A stretch of DNA of 64,000 nucleotides from Aureimonas jatrophae (lineage in GTDB: Bacteria > Pseudomonadota > Alphaproteobacteria > Rhizobiales > Rhizobiaceae). The position numbers were made by a program, and so were the translations under genes. The notes under the pieces were generated by a model that saw nothing but the letters and a program-made list of their open reading frames with translations, was not told the origin of the DNA and did no database searches. Shown here one piece after another: positions 1 to 9,231 of the stretch; the first letter of the stretch is position 1; every line of letters begins with the position of its first letter. The DNA is taken from positions 124,001 through 188,000 of the forward strand of contig NZ_FNIT01000003.1 of NCBI RefSeq assembly GCF_900104035.1. The letters are read 5' to 3'.

Positions 1-1251
1 GGTGAGGCGCGCAAGCTGAAGCGGGCGCTTGGTGATGTTGCGGAAGGACGCGGCTTCCTTCTGCAAGGCGGCGACTGCGCGGAGAGCTTCGCCGAGCACG
101 GTGCCGACAACATCCGCGACTTCTTCCGCGCCTTCCTTCAGATGGCCGTGGTTCTGACGTTCGCCGCGTCCTCGCCGGTGGTGAAGGTCGGTCGTATCGC
201 CGGCCAGTTCGCCAAGCCGCGCTCGTCTGGCGACGAGACCAAGAACGGCGTGATCTTGCCGTCCTACCGGGGCGACATCATCAACGGCATCGAGTTCGAC
301 GAGGCGTCGCGCATTCCCGCACCCGAGCGGCAGGAGATGGCGTATCGCCAGTCGGCGGCGACGCTCAACCTGTTGCGGGCCTTCGCGCAGGGCGGCTATG
401 CGAACCTCGATAATGTCCACCAGTGGATGCTCGGCTTCGTGTCCGGCAGTCCGCAGGCCGAGCGCTACGGCCAGCTCGCCGATCGCATCTCCGAGACCAT
501 GAACTTCATGCGTGCGATCGGCATCAACTCCGAGTCGCATCCGTCGCTCCGCGAGACCGACTTCTTCACGAGCCACGAGGCGCTTCTCCTGGGTTACGAG
601 GAGGCTTTGACGCGCGTCGATTCCACAAGCGGTGAATGGTACGCGACGTCCGGACACATGATCTGGATCGGCGATCGAACCCGTCAGATCGACCACGCTC
701 ACGTCGAGTACTGTCGCGGCATTCGCAACCCGATCGGCCTGAAGTGCGGGCCGTCGCTGGCTGGGGATGACCTTCTGCGGCTGATCGATGTGCTCAACCC
801 CTCGAACGAGGCGGGACGCCTGACGCTGATCACGCGGTTCGGCCACGAGAAGGCGGGCGAGCATCTGCCACGTCTCGTGCGAGCCGTGGAGCGGGAGGGG
901 CGCAAGGTCGTCTGGTCGTGCGATCCGATGCACGGCAATACGATCACCGTGAACGACTACAAGACCCGTCCTTTCGAGCGCATTCTTGCAGAGGTCGAGA
1001 CCTTCTTTGACGTGCACCGGGCCGAGGGCACCCACGCGGGCGGCATTCACATCGAGATGACCGGCAAGGACGTCACGGAGTGCACGGGCGGTGCGCGTCC
1101 CGTTTTGGCCGAAGACTTGTCGGATCGCTATCACACGCATTGCGACCCCCGGCTGAATGCCAATCAGGCGTTGGAACTCGCGTTCCTTGTCGCCGAGCGC
1201 ATCAAGAAGGAGCAGGAAGCCCGGCCGCCGCGGCAGGTCGTGAACTTCTAG
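1..1251 (+). CDS. aroG: Class II DAHP synthase, 5'-truncated by the window edge
   Basis: Catalyses condensation of phosphoenolpyruvate with erythrose 4-phosphate, the first step of the shikimate pathway to aromatic amino acids (cytoplasmic). The reading frame is open from base 1 and encodes 416 residues; plant and bacterial class II enzymes are about 450-460 long, so roughly 40-50 N-terminal residues lie outside the window. Seen directly: the class II segment GGDCAESF, which contains the metal-binding cysteine, followed by [12 protein letters not shown], then [25 protein letters not shown] and a C-terminal HTHCDPRLN. The first internal Met (base 142) lies inside the conserved barrel and is not the start. 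A hairpin follows the stop. No regulatory ACT domain is visible in the part present. The class assignment is secure; the aroG name is a convention. Confidence 0.95.
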   Translation, partial: GEARKLKRALGDVAEGRGFLLQGGDCAESFAEHGADNIRDFFRAFLQMAVVLTFAASSPVVKVGRIAGQFAKPRSSGDETKNGVILPSYRGDIINGIEFDEASRIPAPERQEMAYRQSAATLNLLRAFAQGGYANLDNVHQWMLGFVSGSPQAERYGQLADRISETMNFMRAIGINSESHPSLRETDFFTSHEALLLGYEEALTRVDSTSGEWYATSGHMIWIGDRTRQIDHAHVEYCRGIRNPIGLKCGPSLAGDDLLRLIDVLNPSNEAGRLTLITRFGHEKAGEHLPRLVRAVEREGRKVVWSCDPMHGNTITVNDYKTRPFERILAEVETFFDVHRAEGTHAGGIHIEMTGKDVTECTGGARPVLAEDLSDRYHTHCDPRLNANQALELAFLVAERIKKEQEARPPRQVVNF

Positions 1252-1279
1252 AACACAACAGCCAGCTGCGATGTCGGAG

Positions 1280-1308
1280 AGGGGCGGGCCATTGCGGCTC
1301 CGCCCTTT
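1280..1308 (+). terminator. Probable rho-independent terminator of the DAHP synthase gene
   Basis: GGGCGG (1282-1287) pairs with CCGCCC (1300-1305), extended inwards by GCC/GGC around a short loop with one bulged T, and followed by TTT. It lies about 30 bp after the stop codon and ahead of the convergent DedA gene. Confidence 0.6.
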
Positions 1309-1331
1309 CCCGTTTTCGGGCGGGCGACCGC

Positions 1332-1988
1332 TTACTCGCCGCCGCGCTTGCCCGGCTGACGGGACGGCGCGAGGTCCTCGTCGCACCGGTCGCGTCGGAA
1401 CAGCCGATCGCGTAGCAACGATCCGCCCTGCTGCCACATGATGAAGGCGACGAGCAGGACGAGCAGCACGCCGACGATCACCATCACCCAGTGCTCCATT
1501 TGCTCGAGTCGCGCGAAGACGCCGGTGATGGAATACCCGAACACGTAGCCGATCGTCGTGAACAGGCCCGCCCAGATAAAGGCGCCGATCGCATTCAGGA
1601 CGAGGAAGCGACGAACGCTGATCGACGACAGTCCGAGAGCGATGAGGCCTGGGACGCGCAGACCGTAAACATAGCGGTTCACGATCACGAAGTAGGCCTG
1701 GAAGCGGTCCACGAGGCGTAGCGCCTTCGCGAACTTGGGCTTCTTCGTCCAGCGCCGGACCCAGCGGCTATCGGAGAAGTATCGCGAGAACAGAAAGACC
1801 GCGAGATCGCCGCAGAACGATCCGATCAACGCCAGCGTGGCCATCAACTGCCACGGATAGGTGCCGCGATAGGCCAGGAATCCGCCGATGATCGCGAAGA
1901 CCTCGCCCTCGAAGAACGTTCCGATGAAGACGATGATCGGACCGAACCGGTCGATCAGGCCGAGAATTTCATACACGCGCGACTCCAA
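1332..1988 (-). CDS. DedA family membrane protein
   Basis: Integral inner-membrane protein of the DedA (SNARE-associated, VTT domain) family. Some members act as undecaprenyl-phosphate or phospholipid flippases and affect envelope integrity; the substrate here is not known. Of 218 residues, the N-terminal re-entrant segment contains the acidic motif FFEGE (about residues 26-30) within FIGTFFEGEVFAIIGGFLAYRG. Further on comes the family hallmark NRYVYGLRVPGLIALGLS with its conserved Arg and Gly. Three or more hydrophobic spans follow, the last (HWVMVIVGVLLVLLVAFIMW) before a charged C-terminal tail. It is downstream of and co-directional with a DUF1003 membrane protein, with a 135-bp gap holding no recognisable gene. 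Confidence 0.9.
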   Translation of the reverse strand: MESRVYEILGLIDRFGPIIVFIGTFFEGEVFAIIGGFLAYRGTYPWQLMATLALIGSFCGDLAVFLFSRYFSDSRWVRRWTKKPKFAKALRLVDRFQAYFVIVNRYVYGLRVPGLIALGLSSISVRRFLVLNAIGAFIWAGLFTTIGYVFGYSITGVFARLEQMEHWVMVIVGVLLVLLVAFIMWQQGGSLLRDRLFRRDRCDEDLAPSRQPGKRGGE

Positions 1989-2123
1989 AAAGCGCTGCCC
2001 CGGATGGAGCGCACCTGGCGCACGCTATGTCGGGCTTGCGAATGAATTTGCAAACCCAAAAGGTTTCCCGGGACGATTGCGCCCATCTCTGTTGCGATCA
2101 AACGTCGCCTGCGTTGGATGCGC

Positions 2124-2690
2124 TCAAGCACTGGGATGTCGCAGGCCCGTCTCGATGCGGGCCAAGCGTGTCTCGATTGCGAGAAGCGTGTCGCGCAACG
2201 CCCCATCCATCGCCTCTCGCCGCATGTCGTCGAGCTTTTCGTGCAACGCCATGATCTCGATCTCGGCCTTCAGGTTCACCTCGTAGTCGAGGCTCGCATC
2301 CAGCCGATCGCGCTTGGCCGCCCGGTTCTGCGACATCATGATGATCGGCGCCTGAATGGCCGCAATCATCGACAGGACGAGGTTCAGGAAGATGTACGGA
2401 TAGGGGTCGAACGCCTCCCGAACGAGAAGGACGGAGTTCAGGAGCACCCATACCGCCAGAAACAGCAGGAACGCGAGAATGAAGGACCACGACCCGCCGA
2501 CTCGTGCGATCGAATCGGCCAATCGATCGCCGAACGTCGACTCGTCCTGAACCTTGTCGTTGACGTCGCTGGAGATCGGATGCCCCTGGCTCGAACTCTC
2601 CAGGACGCGTCGTTCGACCGGCTTCAAACGCTCGAGTGGGCGTCCAAAGATACGCAGGGCCAGGCTACGGCCGTTCCGAATCGGGTCCAT
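2124..2690 (-). CDS. DUF1003 family membrane protein
   Basis: A 188-residue protein with a soluble N-terminal segment, then two transmembrane helices (about residues 66-86 and 97-118) separated by a short loop containing DPYPYIFLN, and a charged helical C-terminus. This arrangement, including the following AAIQAPIIMMSQNRAAKRDR segment, is characteristic of DUF1003, a family of unknown function. The Met at 2690 is chosen over one 31 codons upstream because GAGG lies 6-9 bases before it and family similarity begins near there. It is probably transcribed ahead of dedA. The 168 bp on its upstream side separates it from a divergent gene and must hold both promoters; none stands out. Confidence 0.82.
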   Translation of the reverse strand: MDPIRNGRSLALRIFGRPLERLKPVERRVLESSSQGHPISSDVNDKVQDESTFGDRLADSIARVGGSWSFILAFLLFLAVWVLLNSVLLVREAFDPYPYIFLNLVLSMIAAIQAPIIMMSQNRAAKRDRLDASLDYEVNLKAEIEIMALHEKLDDMRREAMDGALRDTLLAIETRLARIETGLRHPSA

Positions 2691-2858
2691 CGTTCGCCTC
2701 CAAACCTGGTTGAGGGTCGTGCCGCACGTTTCACGCTTCGGTGCGGATCGTGCTATCGCCGAAGATAACGCGCCTGCGAACACCGTCCGCCGTGCGCTCC
2801 CATTAAGAATCGGAAAGCTCGCACGGGATCTCGGTGCCGGCAGCTATGAGCGTATGCC

Positions 2859-3197
2859 ATGCGGAACGAACTCCCCGCGCTTGCGGATCTGGCGGCGGCT
2901 GCGTTGACGGTCGGCGTACTCTTCGTAGCCCGTTTCGCCTTTGCGCTTCGCCGGTTGCGTATGGGTGGCGAGGGTCCTGGTGGCACCATCCGCAACGCGT
3001 GGGGCGTTCGCACGGCCGGCTACTTCGGCGACGACCGGGAGCCGGAGCGGCGTCACGCGTCTTGGCAACTCACGATCGGTTTTGCTTTGCTGGCCGTCGC
3101 CATCGCGTTGTACGGCTGGCTCGTCTCGGCATCGGTGCTCGAGCCGTTCTTGGCGCAGGGAGGGCTCGCCTGGCTCGGATGGGAGTGGTCGGCATGA
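2859..3197 (+). CDS. Small hypothetical membrane protein upstream of an MFS carrier
   Basis: A 112-residue protein with two probable transmembrane helices, one near the N-terminus (LADLAAAALTVGVLFVARFAF) and one near residues 71-91 (LTIGFALLAVAIALYGWLVS). Between them is a soluble loop with TIRNAWGVRTAGYFGDD. The family is not recognised. The stop codon overlaps the start of the next gene (ATGA at 3194-3197), which supports real translation and coupling to the transporter. It could be an accessory subunit or simply an operon partner; no function is assigned. Confidence 0.65.
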   Translation: MRNELPALADLAAAALTVGVLFVARFAFALRRLRMGGEGPGGTIRNAWGVRTAGYFGDDREPERRHASWQLTIGFALLAVAIALYGWLVSASVLEPFLAQGGLAWLGWEWSA

Positions 3198-4489
3198 CTG
3201 GCTTCCTGGATTTCGCGCGCCGCAATGCTCGTTGGCTCGGCGGTGCCTTTCTCCTGTGCTTCGGTTCGTCGTTCGGGCAAACCTTCTTCATCTCCCTGTC
3301 GGGTGGTGAGATCCGGCGTGAACTCGCCCTATCGAACGGGGCCTTCGGGTTCATCTACATGGTCGCGACGCTGGGCAGCGCCGCGACGCTTCCCTTTGCC
3401 GGACGCTTGCTGGATCGTTTCTCGACACGCCAGGTCGCCGCCGTGGTGATCCTGGGTCTGGCGCTGGCATGCCTCTTGATGGCGAGCGTTCAGAACGTCG
3501 CGATGCTCGTCATCGCCATCTACCTGCTGCGATTCTTCGGGCAGGGGATGATGTCCCAGATCGCCTTCACCGCCGTCGGGCGCTGGTTCATCGCCAATCG
3601 CGGGAGAGCCGTGTCGATCGCGACGATCGGCAATCAGGCGGGTGAGGCGATCTTTCCGCTATCCTTCGTGACGCTCGCCACGTGGCTGGGTTGGCGCGGC
3701 AACTGGATCGCATCGGCCGCGATCCTTGCTCTCGTCGCGCTTCCCGCCATCACGACGTTGGTGCGTCTTGAGCGGGATCCGTCATCGGGGCAGCGTACCG
3801 CTCTGCGGCCGGCAGCGCGAGACTGGACCATCGGCGAGGTCCTGCGCTCGTGGGCATTCTACGTGCTGTGCCTGGGCGTCCTTGCTCCGCCCTTCATTGC
3901 CACCAGCATCTTCTTCCATCAGGTCTTCCTGACCGAGGAGCGCGGCTGGCCGCTCGAACTGTTCGCTTCATCGTTCATCGTCATGTCGGCCGTTACGGCA
4001 GGCTTTGCCCTTGTCTGCGGCTGGATGATCGATCGCTTCACGGCGTTGCGGATCCTGCCGTTCTTTCTGGTTCCGATGACGCTGGCCTGCCTCGTGATCG
4101 CCAACGCGACCGAGATCGGCTTCGTTTTCCTGTTCATGGCGCTGCTCGGCATCTCCAACGGCTTTTCCGCGACGCTGTTCGGGGCCCTGTGGCCGGAAGT
4201 CTACGGTACGAAGCACCTGGGACAGTTGCGATCCGTCGTCCTGGCGGCCATCGTCTTCGGGTCCGCGCTGGGGCCAGGCCTCACAGGCGTCCTGATCGAT
4301 CGGGGCGTGCCGCTCTCGTCGCAGATCAATGCCATGGCGCTTTATTGCCTCGTGGCGACCATCCTCATGACGTTCGTTTCGCTCCGTCTGCGCGGAAGCG
4401 CTCATCTGCGTCCGCTCGATCCGCCGCTGCCGGAGCCCATCGTCGACCGGATCGACCCCGATCCGGAGATGTCCCGGCCGCGAGCATGA
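3194..4489 (+). CDS. Major facilitator superfamily transporter
   Basis: A 431-residue secondary carrier with about 12 predicted transmembrane helices. After the first helix it shows the MFS-type loop motif GRLLDRFSTRQV and, in the second half, CGWMIDRFTALRIL at the equivalent position, as expected for the duplicated six-helix fold. The overall pattern (GGEIRRELALSNGAFGF near the N-terminus) resembles monocarboxylate/oxalate-type MFS members, but the substrate cannot be told. The frame stays open far upstream; the ATG at 3194 is preferred because it overlaps the preceding stop (ATGA) and has GGGAG 8 bases before it. It ends 35 bp before gltX. Confidence 0.9.
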   Translation: MTGFLDFARRNARWLGGAFLLCFGSSFGQTFFISLSGGEIRRELALSNGAFGFIYMVATLGSAATLPFAGRLLDRFSTRQVAAVVILGLALACLLMASVQNVAMLVIAIYLLRFFGQGMMSQIAFTAVGRWFIANRGRAVSIATIGNQAGEAIFPLSFVTLATWLGWRGNWIASAAILALVALPAITTLVRLERDPSSGQRTALRPAARDWTIGEVLRSWAFYVLCLGVLAPPFIATSIFFHQVFLTEERGWPLELFASSFIVMSAVTAGFALVCGWMIDRFTALRILPFFLVPMTLACLVIANATEIGFVFLFMALLGISNGFSATLFGALWPEVYGTKHLGQLRSVVLAAIVFGSALGPGLTGVLIDRGVPLSSQINAMALYCLVATILMTFVSLRLRGSAHLRPLDPPLPEPIVDRIDPDPEMSRPRA

Positions 4490-4524
4490 TTGCGCGGTCG
4501 CGGCGCGCGGTCTAAGCGCGACGT

Positions 4525-5898
4525 ATGGCTCCCATCGTCCGCTTCGCCCCGTCGCCTACCGGCTACCTTCATATCGGCAACCTACGCCCCGCGCTCTTCA
4601 ACTGGCTGTTCGCCCAGCGGGAGGGTGGGCGCTTCATCCTGCGCTACGACGACACGGATCTGGAGCGATCGAAGCGCGAGTATGCCGACGCCGTGCTCGA
4701 AGACATCGCTTGGATCGGCATTCATCCCGACGAGATCGTCCGGCAGTCGGACCGTCTCGACCGATATGACGCAGCCTTCGAACGGTTGCGTGCGTCGGGG
4801 GCGATCTACCCGTGCTTCGAGACGCCTGACGAACTGGAGCGCGCGCGTCGTCGTCGGCTCGCCCGCGGTCTTTCGCCGGTCTATACACGCGACGCGCTTC
4901 GGCTCGGCGACGAGGAGCGGAGCCGACTGGCAGGCGAGGGACGCCAGCCCTACTGGCGTTTCCGTCTTCCCAATGCGCCCGCCGGCTCGCTCGATCCGGT
5001 TCGTACGGAGATCCGCTGGACGGACCTTGTCCGGGGCGAGGAGGTCGTCGATCTTTCGTCGCTATCCGATCCCGTGGTGCGGCGCGAGGACGGAACCTAC
5101 CTCTACACGTTCACCTCGGTCGTCGACGATGCCGACATGGGGGTCACGCATATCCTGCGCGGCGACGACCACGTCACCAACACCGGCGTCCAGATCGCGA
5201 TGTTCGAGGCGCTCGGGGTCCAGGTCCCTCGCTTCGGGCACTTCAACCTTCTGACCACGATCGACGGCGAAGGTCTATCGAAGCGAAGCGGGGCGCTGTC
5301 GCTTCGCACGCTGCGGAGCGAAGGCTACGAGCCGATGGCAATTGCGTCGCTCGCGGTCCTCACCGGCCTGTCGGGATCGATCGAGGCCGTGCCGGACCTC
5401 GAATCGCTCGCACGACGGCTCGACTTCGACGCCGTTTCCCTGTCGAGCGCCAAGTTCGATCCGGCAAACCTCCTGCGCCTCAACGCGGAGCTGGTTCACG
5501 CCAAGCCGACGAGCGACGTGGCTTCCGCGCTGGCCGACATGGGCGTCCCGTCCGAACAGACCGACGCTTTCTGGCTCGCGGTTCGCGGCAATTGCGAGCG
5601 CGTGTCGGACGCGCGAGACTGGGCGGACATCGTATGGCGACAGCCGGCAGGCGATGCCCTCTTGCAGGAGGGTGACCGTGCCTTCGTCCGCGAGGCTCTG
5701 GATTTGCTTCCGTCGGACCCCTTCGAAGAGGCGACGTGGAAGCGATGGACGGACACCGTGAAGGCGCGGACGGAACGCAAGGGACGAGCTCTGTTCCTGC
5801 CGCTTCGGGTCGCTCTGACAGGGCGTGAGCACGGACCCGACATGTCCGCGCTTCTTCCCCTCATCGGCCGCCAGCGGGCGTTGGAGCGACGCCCTTAA
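4525..5898 (+). CDS. gltX: Glutamyl-tRNA synthetase
   Basis: Class I aminoacyl-tRNA synthetase charging tRNA-Glu (and in alphaproteobacteria usually also tRNA-Gln, later amidated by GatCAB). The 457-residue protein has the ATP-binding HIGH-type motif in RFAPSPTGYLHIGN (residues 6-19) and the KMSKS-type motif GLSKRSG (about residues 251-257). Many Hyphomicrobiales carry two gltX paralogues; the wording here (GYLHIGNLRPALFNWLFA) looks like the shorter type, but paralogue identity is inferred. No clear Shine-Dalgarno precedes the ATG. The stop overlaps the convergent malic enzyme gene by four bases. A tRNA-Gln(CTG) gene lies elsewhere in the window. Confidence 0.95.
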   Translation: MAPIVRFAPSPTGYLHIGNLRPALFNWLFAQREGGRFILRYDDTDLERSKREYADAVLEDIAWIGIHPDEIVRQSDRLDRYDAAFERLRASGAIYPCFETPDELERARRRRLARGLSPVYTRDALRLGDEERSRLAGEGRQPYWRFRLPNAPAGSLDPVRTEIRWTDLVRGEEVVDLSSLSDPVVRREDGTYLYTFTSVVDDADMGVTHILRGDDHVTNTGVQIAMFEALGVQVPRFGHFNLLTTIDGEGLSKRSGALSLRTLRSEGYEPMAIASLAVLTGLSGSIEAVPDLESLARRLDFDAVSLSSAKFDPANLLRLNAELVHAKPTSDVASALADMGVPSEQTDAFWLAVRGNCERVSDARDWADIVWRQPAGDALLQEGDRAFVREALDLLPSDPFEEATWKRWTDTVKARTERKGRALFLPLRVALTGREHGPDMSALLPLIGRQRALERRP

Positions 5899-8219
5899 GG
5901 AGTTGGCGAGCGCCCTTCCTCCTTCTGGACTGCCTCGGCTACCGCGATGGCGGCCATGTTCACGACGCCGCGGGACGTTACCGACGGCGTCAGGATATGG
6001 GCCGGGCGCGCGGTGCCAAGGAGGATCGGCCCGACATGAAGCGCGTCGGTCGTGACCTTCACGACATTCATCGTGATGTTGGCGGCGTCCAGCGTCGGGA
6101 AGAGAAGCAGGTTCGCATCGCCCTTGAGCGAGGTTTCCGGCATCACACGGCGGCGCAGTTCTTCGGACAGGGCGGCGTCGCCATGCATCTCGCCGTCGAT
6201 CTCCATGTCGATGCCGCTTTCCTGAACCAAGGCCAGCGCCCGTCGCAGCTTGCCCGCGTCCTCCATGTCGCTCGTTCCAAAGTTGGACGAGGACAGGAGG
6301 GCCGCGCGCGGCTTGATGCCGAAGCGGTGGATCTCAACCGAGGCCAGCTTGGCGATCTCGGCCAGGCATTCCGCCGAAGGGCTCTCCTGAACGTAGGTGT
6401 CGGCGAAGAAGAGCGTTCGCTCAGACGAGATCAGGAGACTGAGCGCCGACAGATTGCGCACGCCGGGCGCCTTGCCGATGACCTGTCGAATGTCACGGAT
6501 GTGGCGTGAGAAGCGTCCGCCCAGTCCGCAGATCATCACGTCCGCATCGCCCCGCGAGACCGAGACGGCCGCGATCACGGTTGTGTTGGTGCGAACCAGC
6601 GCGCGGGCGGTGTCGGGGTTCACGCCCAGACGGCCGACCTTTGCGAAATAGTGGTCGACATAGTCGCGATACCGCGGATCGTCTTCCGGGTTCACGACCT
6701 CGAAGTCCGTTCCCGGGCGAATGCGCAGACCGAAGCGCTCCAGACGCGACTCCAGGACGCTGGGACGCCCGACAAGGATCGGGACGCCGATCCGCTCTTC
6801 CAGCATGACCTGCGCGGCGCGCAGGACCCGCTCGTCCTCGCCGTCCGCGAAGATCACACGCTTGCCGGAATCGCGGCCGATCGCGAAGATCGGCTTCATC
6901 ACGAGACCCGAGCGGAACACGAAGCGGTTCAGGCGATCGAGGTAGGCGTCCCAGTCCGTGACCGGGCGCGCGGCAACGCCGGTCGCCTCGGCGGCCCGTG
7001 CCACGGCGGGTGCGATCTTGAGAATCAAGCGCGGATCGAAGGGCGACGGTATGAGATACTCGGGGCCGAAGATCGGCGTTTCCGACCCGTAGGCCTTCGC
7101 CGCGACCTCGGACACCTCCTCGCGGGCGAGCGCTGCGATCGCATCGACGGCGGCGACCTTCATCGCCTCGTTGATGGCGGTGGCGCCGCAATCCAGTGCG
7201 CCGCGGAAGATATACGGGAAGCAGAGGACGTTGTTGACCTGGTTCGGGAAATCCGATCGGCCGGTGCAGATCATCGCATCCGACCGCACCGCACGGGCAA
7301 GTTCCGGCATGATCTCGGGTGTCGGGTTGGCAAGAGCGAGGATCAACGGGCGCGGCGCCATCTTCTCCAAGAGCTCCGGCTTGAGCACGCCGCCCGCCGA
7401 AAGCCCCAGGAAGATATCGGCGCCGTCGATCACCTCGGCCAACGAACGGGCCTCGGTCTTGCGCGCATAGACCGCGAGCCAGCGATCCATGCGCCCGGGC
7501 CGACCTTCGTAGACGACGCCGTCGATATCGGTACAGGTGATGTTCTCAGGCTTCGCGCCGAGCGAGACCAGAAGGTTCAGGCACGCCAGAGCCGCCGCCC
7601 CCGCGCCCGACGTGACGATCCGGACGTCTTCGATCCGCTTGTCGGAGAGCAAGAGAGCATTCCGCACCGCCGCCGCCACGATGATCGCGGTGCCGTGCTG
7701 GTCGTCGTGAAACACCGGGATCCCCATGCGGGCCCGCAGCTTCTCCTCGACCTCGAAACACTCGGGCGCCTTGATGTCCTCAAGATTGATGCCGCCGAAC
7801 GTCGGCTCCAGCGCTGCCACGACATCGACGAGGCGGTCGATCTCGACGGCGTCGACCTCGATGTCGAAGACGTCGATGTCGGCGAACTTCTTGAAGAGGA
7901 CCGCCTTGCCTTCCATCACCGGCTTCGAGGCGAGCGGACCGATGTTCCCAAGGCCGAGCACCGCCGTGCCGTTGGATACGACCGCCACGAGATTGGCCCG
8001 TCCCGTGTAGTCGGCCGCAAGACTCGGATCCCGTTCGATCTCGAGGCAGGGCGCGGCAACACCCGGCGAATAGGCGAGGGCGAGATCGCGCTGGTTGCCG
8101 AGCGGCTTGGTCGCTTGAACGCCGAGCTTACCGGGCTTGGGATGCCGGTGATAGAAGAGCGCTTGGGCATCGAGGTCGTTGCGCGCCGGGCCGGGTCGAG
8201 GGGAATCGTGATCGGCCAT
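5895..8219 (-). CDS. maeB: NADP-dependent malic enzyme with C-terminal phosphotransacetylase-like domain
   Basis: Oxidative decarboxylation of malate to pyruvate with NADPH production; cytoplasmic. The 774-residue protein is a two-domain fusion. Residues about 20-430 are a malic enzyme domain ([10 protein letters not shown] near the start, [11 protein letters not shown] at the metal site, then a Rossmann NAD(P) region with [15 protein letters not shown]). Residues about 445-770 resemble phosphate acetyltransferase; in this family that part is regulatory or structural and usually does not make acetyl phosphate. This architecture is the common MaeB type of rhizobia. The start at 8219 is chosen over a position 50 codons upstream because GGAG lies just before it and homology begins immediately after it. 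Confidence 0.95.
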   Translation of the reverse strand: MADHDSPRPGPARNDLDAQALFYHRHPKPGKLGVQATKPLGNQRDLALAYSPGVAAPCLEIERDPSLAADYTGRANLVAVVSNGTAVLGLGNIGPLASKPVMEGKAVLFKKFADIDVFDIEVDAVEIDRLVDVVAALEPTFGGINLEDIKAPECFEVEEKLRARMGIPVFHDDQHGTAIIVAAAVRNALLLSDKRIEDVRIVTSGAGAAALACLNLLVSLGAKPENITCTDIDGVVYEGRPGRMDRWLAVYARKTEARSLAEVIDGADIFLGLSAGGVLKPELLEKMAPRPLILALANPTPEIMPELARAVRSDAMICTGRSDFPNQVNNVLCFPYIFRGALDCGATAINEAMKVAAVDAIAALAREEVSEVAAKAYGSETPIFGPEYLIPSPFDPRLILKIAPAVARAAEATGVAARPVTDWDAYLDRLNRFVFRSGLVMKPIFAIGRDSGKRVIFADGEDERVLRAAQVMLEERIGVPILVGRPSVLESRLERFGLRIRPGTDFEVVNPEDDPRYRDYVDHYFAKVGRLGVNPDTARALVRTNTTVIAAVSVSRGDADVMICGLGGRFSRHIRDIRQVIGKAPGVRNLSALSLLISSERTLFFADTYVQESPSAECLAEIAKLASVEIHRFGIKPRAALLSSSNFGTSDMEDAGKLRRALALVQESGIDMEIDGEMHGDAALSEELRRRVMPETSLKGDANLLLFPTLDAANITMNVVKVTTDALHVGPILLGTARPAHILTPSVTSRGVVNMAAIAVAEAVQKEEGRSPTP

Positions 8220-8367
8220 GGGGCGGCTCCGTTCGAACGCTGTTGTCGCATGCCTCCTAAAGCACAAGCTCCGGCAGGGGCAACGCGTGAATGCACGGTC
8301 GTCATACGCATGCAACGCGACTCGGGCAGGAACTGGCGCACCAGAGGCATTTCGATGGTGCATGCCC

Positions 8368-9231
8368 ATGACACATCATGCCCCGATCCCGATGTACCGG
8401 ACGCTGTTCCTGTCGGACGTGCATCTTGGCTCTCGCGCCGCACAGGCCGAGCTGCTGATCGACTTTCTCGACCGGCATGATGCGGAAACGATCTATCTGG
8501 TCGGTGACATCGTGGACGGCTGGCGCCTGAAGCGGTCCTGGCATTGGCCCCCGTCCCACAACGATGTGGTGCGCAAGATCCTTGGCAAGGCGCGCAAGGG
8601 TACGCGGGTCATCTACGTGCCCGGCAACCACGACGAATTCGCGCGCGACTTCCTGGGACGGCACTTCGGAGACATCGAGGTCAAGCTCAACGACGTCCAC
8701 GAAACCGCGGATGGACGCCGTTTCCTGGTCATGCACGGCGACGAGTTCGACGTCGTGGTGCGCAACGCGAGGCTGCTCGCGTATCTCGGAGACTTTGGCT
8801 ACGACGCCGCCATTGCGATCAACCATGTCCTGAACATGGTCCGGCGACGGATCGGCTTCGGCTACTGGTCCTTCTCGTCCTGGGTCAAATTCAAGGTCAA
8901 GAACGCCGTCGCCTTCATCGGCGCCTTCGAGACCGCTCTGGCGAACGAAGCAAGCCGCTGGAACTGCGATGGCGTCATCTGCGGGCATATCCATCACCCG
9001 CAGATCGCGATGCGGGGCGGCATCGAATACGTCAATACGGGCGATTGGGTGGAAAGCTGTTCCGCTGTTGCGGAGCGGCATGACGGACAGCTCGAACTCA
9101 TCCGCTGGACCCATGTCGGAGACGCACGCAGACCGGACCTTGCGATGCCGCCATCGGGTCGTCGAATGTCGCCGTCGACCGAACCGGACCTCGTTTCGAT
9201 CGCTGCGGAGCGTGTCCGTTGCGCATCCTGA
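8368..9231 (+). CDS. plcP: PlcP-like metallophosphoesterase (phospholipase C type; LpxH superfamily)
   Basis: Calcineurin-like phosphoesterase of about 287 residues with the full two-metal signature: SDVHLGS, GDIVDGWR, PGNHDE, HGDEFD and GHIHH, in order. General annotation would call it UDP-2,3-diacylglucosamine diphosphatase-like. The closest characterised relatives I recognise are the PlcP enzymes of Sinorhizobium, which split phosphatidylcholine to diacylglycerol under phosphate limitation; the WRLKRSWHWP and GFGYWSFSSW segments fit that group. The following gene is a glycosyltransferase overlapping it by 13 bp, which matches the plcP-agt pairing of marine and soil alphaproteobacteria. Starts at 8362, 8368 and 8392 are possible. 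No convincing Pho box is visible upstream. The hydrolase call is firm; the lipid substrate is inferred. Confidence 0.8.
   Translation: MTHHAPIPMYRTLFLSDVHLGSRAAQAELLIDFLDRHDAETIYLVGDIVDGWRLKRSWHWPPSHNDVVRKILGKARKGTRVIYVPGNHDEFARDFLGRHFGDIEVKLNDVHETADGRRFLVMHGDEFDVVVRNARLLAYLGDFGYDAAIAINHVLNMVRRRIGFGYWSFSSWVKFKVKNAVAFIGAFETALANEASRWNCDGVICGHIHHPQIAMRGGIEYVNTGDWVESCSAVAERHDGQLELIRWTHVGDARRPDLAMPPSGRRMSPSTEPDLVSIAAERVRCAS

Noticed and set aside
2834-3193. N-terminal extension of the MFS transporter
   Set aside because: Lies out of frame across the small membrane gene, has no membrane or family features, and ATG 3194 has an SD and stop-start overlap.
8299-8316. Possible Pho box upstream of plcP
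   Set aside because: Only 5 of 7 and 3 of 7 bases match the tandem CTGTCAT halves; too weak to call.
6651-8480. Long rightward open frame antisense to maeB
   Set aside because: Low-complexity Arg/His/Asp-rich translation typical of a high-G+C antisense shadow; maeB has full domain support.
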